From Thermococcales archaeon 44_46 (GTDB lineage Archaea > Methanobacteriota_B > Thermococci > Thermococcales > Thermococcaceae): 9,635 nucleotides of DNA. The notes under the pieces were generated by a model that searched no databases, was not told the origin of the DNA, and was given only the letters and a program-made list of their open reading frames with translations. How positions within the stretch are numbered: position 1 is the stretch's first letter; each line of letters opens with the position of its first letter. The stretch is taken from contig LGET01000048.1 in NCBI GenBank assembly GCA_001507935.1, positions 1 through 9,635 on the forward strand, given 5' to 3'. The position numbers and the translations under genes are program-made. Below are positions 6,867 to 9,635 of this stretch, one piece after another.

Positions 6867-7342
6867 TCTGGGGAATAATAGCAGTAATAGGAGGTTTGAT
6901 TTTAGGTGCAAAAGCCATTGTGCTGATACCGTTAGTGTATTTGTTAGCAAGAAAGAGTAAAGATTTGGGGCTCATTGCTTACTTCTTCTATGCTCTTTTG
7001 TTAATGAACGAAGTCTTTGTGGAGGGCTTTCTTTCTTTTGAGGCAGTTAAAGCCATTTTGCTAGGGGTTCTACCTTCTCTTATGATTCTTAAGGAGGTCT
7101 TGGTGGGAGCGTATAAGTTCGAAAAGCCCGAGATTAAAGATTTTATTGATGTTAAGATTGGTCTTTTTGTTTTGGCGATTTTAGTGTTAATGGCAATTTT
7201 AAAGCTTAGATACGAATATCTTTATACAATCGAAAACCAAACTTCCCTCGTGGCCGGGTTGGCCGTTATTTTTGTCTTGCTGAATTTAAGGAAAGAAATC
7301 AAAGGGGTAGAAATGTTTAAGGTGAAGGAAGGAGAAATATAA
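6863..7342 (+). CDS. Small polytopic membrane protein, unknown function
   Basis: This 159-residue hydrophobic protein has about five predicted membrane helices, near residues 2-28, 34-55, 62-82, 97-115 and 126-141. A charged tail ends in KVKEGEI. I do not recognise the family. The ATG overlaps the DUF58 stop (ATGA), and GAGGGAG lies 5 nt upstream, so it is translationally coupled to the MoxR/DUF58 genes. Small membrane proteins at the end of such operons could anchor or form the core of the complex, but this is inference from position only. A loop segment (YTIENQT) carries an N-x-T sequon at residue 125. Confidence 0.85.
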   Translation: MIWGIIAVIGGLILGAKAIVLIPLVYLLARKSKDLGLIAYFFYALLLMNEVFVEGFLSFEAVKAILLGVLPSLMILKEVLVGAYKFEKPEIKDFIDVKIGLFVLAILVLMAILKLRYEYLYTIENQTSLVAGLAVIFVLLNLRKEIKGVEMFKVKEGEI

Positions 7343-7356
7343 GTTTGGTGGGCGGT

Positions 7357-9635
7357 ATGAAAGATATTTTTAAGCCTAAATTCGCTTTGCCTATATTGAC
7401 TGTGATTGCGCTCATTCTGAGGTTAATTCCCCTGAGGCACAAGTATATGCTCGGCTATGATCCTTATTTTCATTTAGCTTATATCGAGGAGGCTTTGAAA
7501 ACTGGAGAGTGGTTTAACTTTTTGACGATTGCCGGGGGGCCCGGGGGGTATCAGGTAAGAGATTTTCACCCCCTCGGCCTCTGGATGACTCCAGCCTATC
7601 TTTACAAGATTTTGAGTGTTTTTGGGGTTTCTCTTTACAACGCTTTCAGAATCACGCCCCTGATTTTTGGTGTTTTGACGGTGGTCTTCTTTTACCTTGC
7701 ACTCCTGAAGCTCTACGATGAGAAGAAGGCTTTTTTTGCCTCCCTCTTCCTTGCAATAAGCTTTGGTCATGTCTTCAGATCGATGGCCAACTACTACAGG
7801 GGAGACAACTACATGCTCTTCTGGTATTCGGTGGCTTTGTTTGGGGTTTCTCTGGCTCTAAGCAAGACCAGAAGGGCGTGGAGATATAAGAGGCTTGTCT
7901 TTTATCTAATCCCCGCCTTTGCTAGTGGTCTTGCTTCAGTTTTCTGGCAAGCGTATTATCCGATATTTGTATTCTTGTTGACAAATGCAGTTTTCCTTGC
8001 CGTTGGGGCTTTCATCCTAGATAAGAAAAAAAACTTGTTTGACGCCCTAGCTTTGACAATTTCAACAGTCCTTGGAGCACTTATAGCCAACGCACTCGGA
8101 GAAAAATTTGGACACGGGATGCTTGGGGAAGAGACTCGATTGGCTGGGAGGGCTGCCCAAAAACTTGGAATTGAGTTAGGAGTAATTAAGGACGTCTATT
8201 TGGCTGTTCACGTTAAGTACTTAGTCCCACTAAGTGTAGCTTTCATAGTCTTACTTTTCATCCTTGAAAGATTCGTCAAAGATAAGAGAGTGAGGGCTGG
8301 AGTTCTGGTTGGGCTGGCCCTCCTGGGAACGTTCATACTTCTCCACCGCTTTGAGGCATTGAAAGACCTCTCTACCGGGTTCGGGATTTTCAAAGAGGCA
8401 CCAATTCAGGAAACTCGACCTTCAAGTTTTAGCGACCTATGGAGCGCGTTTTCGATAAGCCTTTTCTTAGCCCCGCTTTTTTTCCTTAGGTTTGTTCCAA
8501 AAAGGGCCAAGCTCCCAGATTTTCTGTTTTTGGGTTTAATATTCCCAAGCCTCTACATGATAAAGACATGGACAAGGTTCCTATTTATTGGGTCAATGGC
8601 TGTGGCACTAATGGCTGGGCTCGGAGTCGTTGAACTCTATGATGCCTTAAGGCCCCGCGTGGACGGAAGGAAAGCCTCCGCCTTGGGCATTGGGTTGCTC
8701 TTCCTTCTTCCCACGGTTAACACCGGGTTCTCCCTGAAAGAGACGTATTCCCTAAGGCCGTATATGAACAAACACTGGGAGAATGCTTTAACATGGCTTA
8801 GAGAAAACTCCAACCAGAATGACATCGTTTTGGCTTGGTGGGACTACGGTCACTGGGTTACCTACTACTCAAGAAGGTCTCCCATTGCTCAGGGCAGTCC
8901 AAACTCCGGTGTTGCTCTATACTATCTCGGAAAACTCGACGAGAACTGGGCGATGAGCCTTGGAGTTGATTATGTAATAGTCTCTTATTACGACTTCCTC
9001 AAGTTTGGTGCTATCGTTGATACCGCGAGAATGCATCCCAAGTATAACATAACGGAGGAATACGGGATAGTTATATTGCCCATGGTTTCCTCCCTTGGAG
9101 CGTTTGTCTTTCAGAAGGAGAACTACAGGGTGATTGTCAAGCCCGGGGAGAAGTGGAATGCCGTGGTGAACGTTGGTGGGAGGACTTTAACTCCAGAGGA
9201 GGTTTACGTGGAGTATAAAAGTGAGATAATAAAGCCAGAGCTTTCCTCTTCCACTTCCAACGCTTACCTCTACATAAACCTGAACTACAGGTACGCTATT
9301 TTAATGAACGATGAAACATTTAACACAACCCTTGTTAAGCTATTCATAAACCCTGAAGACCCCTATGAGCTGGTCTACTCCGACGGTGGTGTGATAAAAA
9401 TACTTAAGCTGAAGCATCCCAATGTAAGGATTGAAAAGGCTAATGGAAAGATAACCTTCCACTTTGAGAACGCAACCGGAACCGGATTAGGAATATGGGG
9501 ATTCTTGGACAATGGGACCAAGGTCTTCGAAAAGTGGTATGACGTGAAGGGCATGGAAGAGTTTGAGCTTCCCAAAGAAGTCAATGGAACGGTTATAAGG
9601 TACGCCTACGCCGTGGGCAAGAAAATCGTTGATAG
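7357..9635 (+). CDS. aglB: Archaeal oligosaccharyltransferase AglB/STT3 (3' end beyond window)
   Basis: This gene is open for 759 codons and still coding at the right edge. The enzyme transfers an oligosaccharide from a lipid carrier to Asn in N-x-S/T sequons on the outer face of the membrane. Residues 1 to about 470 hold many membrane helices. The catalytic-loop Asp D35 is in GYDPYFH; a second acidic motif is RGDN with D150; the TIxE-like glutamate is E352 in PIQE. In the soluble C-terminal domain, WWDYG is at 494-498 and a DK motif (DFLKFGAI, D546 to I553) matches DxxKxxxI. The essential motifs therefore appear intact. The ATG at 7357 has GGTGG just upstream. The gene starts 14 bp after the previous stop, so cotranscription is probable. 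Thermococcales often carry long and short AglB forms; which this is cannot be decided because the 3' end is missing. Confidence 0.95.
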   Translation, partial: MKDIFKPKFALPILTVIALILRLIPLRHKYMLGYDPYFHLAYIEEALKTGEWFNFLTIAGGPGGYQVRDFHPLGLWMTPAYLYKILSVFGVSLYNAFRITPLIFGVLTVVFFYLALLKLYDEKKAFFASLFLAISFGHVFRSMANYYRGDNYMLFWYSVALFGVSLALSKTRRAWRYKRLVFYLIPAFASGLASVFWQAYYPIFVFLLTNAVFLAVGAFILDKKKNLFDALALTISTVLGALIANALGEKFGHGMLGEETRLAGRAAQKLGIELGVIKDVYLAVHVKYLVPLSVAFIVLLFILERFVKDKRVRAGVLVGLALLGTFILLHRFEALKDLSTGFGIFKEAPIQETRPSSFSDLWSAFSISLFLAPLFFLRFVPKRAKLPDFLFLGLIFPSLYMIKTWTRFLFIGSMAVALMAGLGVVELYDALRPRVDGRKASALGIGLLFLLPTVNTGFSLKETYSLRPYMNKHWENALTWLRENSNQNDIVLAWWDYGHWVTYYSRRSPIAQGSPNSGVALYYLGKLDENWAMSLGVDYVIVSYYDFLKFGAIVDTARMHPKYNITEEYGIVILPMVSSLGAFVFQKENYRVIVKPGEKWNAVVNVGGRTLTPEEVYVEYKSEIIKPELSSSTSNAYLYINLNYRYAILMNDETFNTTLVKLFINPEDPYELVYSDGGVIKILKLKHPNVRIEKANGKITFHFENATGTGLGIWGFLDNGTKVFEKWYDVKGMEEFELPKEVNGTVIRYAYAVGKKIVD

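Noticed and set aside
7474..7770. 98-codon leftward open frame
   Set aside because: It is antisense to the N-terminal membrane part of aglB, whose catalytic residues are in the rightward frame.

Overview
The window looks like chromosomal DNA from a hyperthermophilic euryarchaeon, most likely Thermococcales (Pyrococcus, Thermococcus or Palaeococcus). The reasons are moderate AT-richness, Lys/Glu/Ile-rich proteins, short leaders with GGTGA- or GGAGG-type ribosome binding sites, TTTAAA-type TATA boxes, and an archaeal STT3/AglB oligosaccharyltransferase. The genus is an inference.

Left part (1-719): a leftward nucleotidyltransferase-fold gene runs off the left edge. Behind it lies about 350 bp without an intact gene. 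That gap holds a probable scar of an IS200/IS605 (tnpB) right end at about 418-489 and a striking GTAC-rich imperfect inverted repeat at 532-573.

Middle-left (720-1711): two leftward genes overlap by 10 bp. They encode a two-TM protein with a cytoplasmic domain carrying four clustered cysteines, and an 80-residue membrane protein. Neither could be assigned a function.

Right part (1783-9635): a compact rightward operon fires divergently from the leftward pair across a 71-bp intergenic region with two ACTTTAAAA boxes. In order it encodes (1) a membrane protein with a signal segment, a helical region, three Ig-like domains, one TM and a cytoplasmic DUF4129-type domain; (2) a DUF4350-like protein with a GATase1-like extracytoplasmic domain; (3) a MoxR-family AAA+ ATPase; (4) a DUF58 protein; (5) a small polytopic membrane protein; and, 14 bp later, (6) an AglB/STT3 oligosaccharyltransferase open at the right edge. 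Three of the junctions are ATGA overlaps and one is an overlap or 1-bp gap, so genes 1-5 are almost certainly translationally coupled.

MoxR ATPases are generally thought to act as chaperones or remodelling factors with VWA-like partners, of which DUF58 is one. The likely picture is a membrane-anchored complex: MoxR and DUF58 work in the cytoplasm on the DUF4129 tail and/or the small membrane protein, while the Ig-like and GATase-like domains face outward. The adjacent oligosaccharyltransferase and the many N-glycosylation sequons on the Ig-like protein suggest a cell-envelope role. The biochemical task is not known from the sequence.
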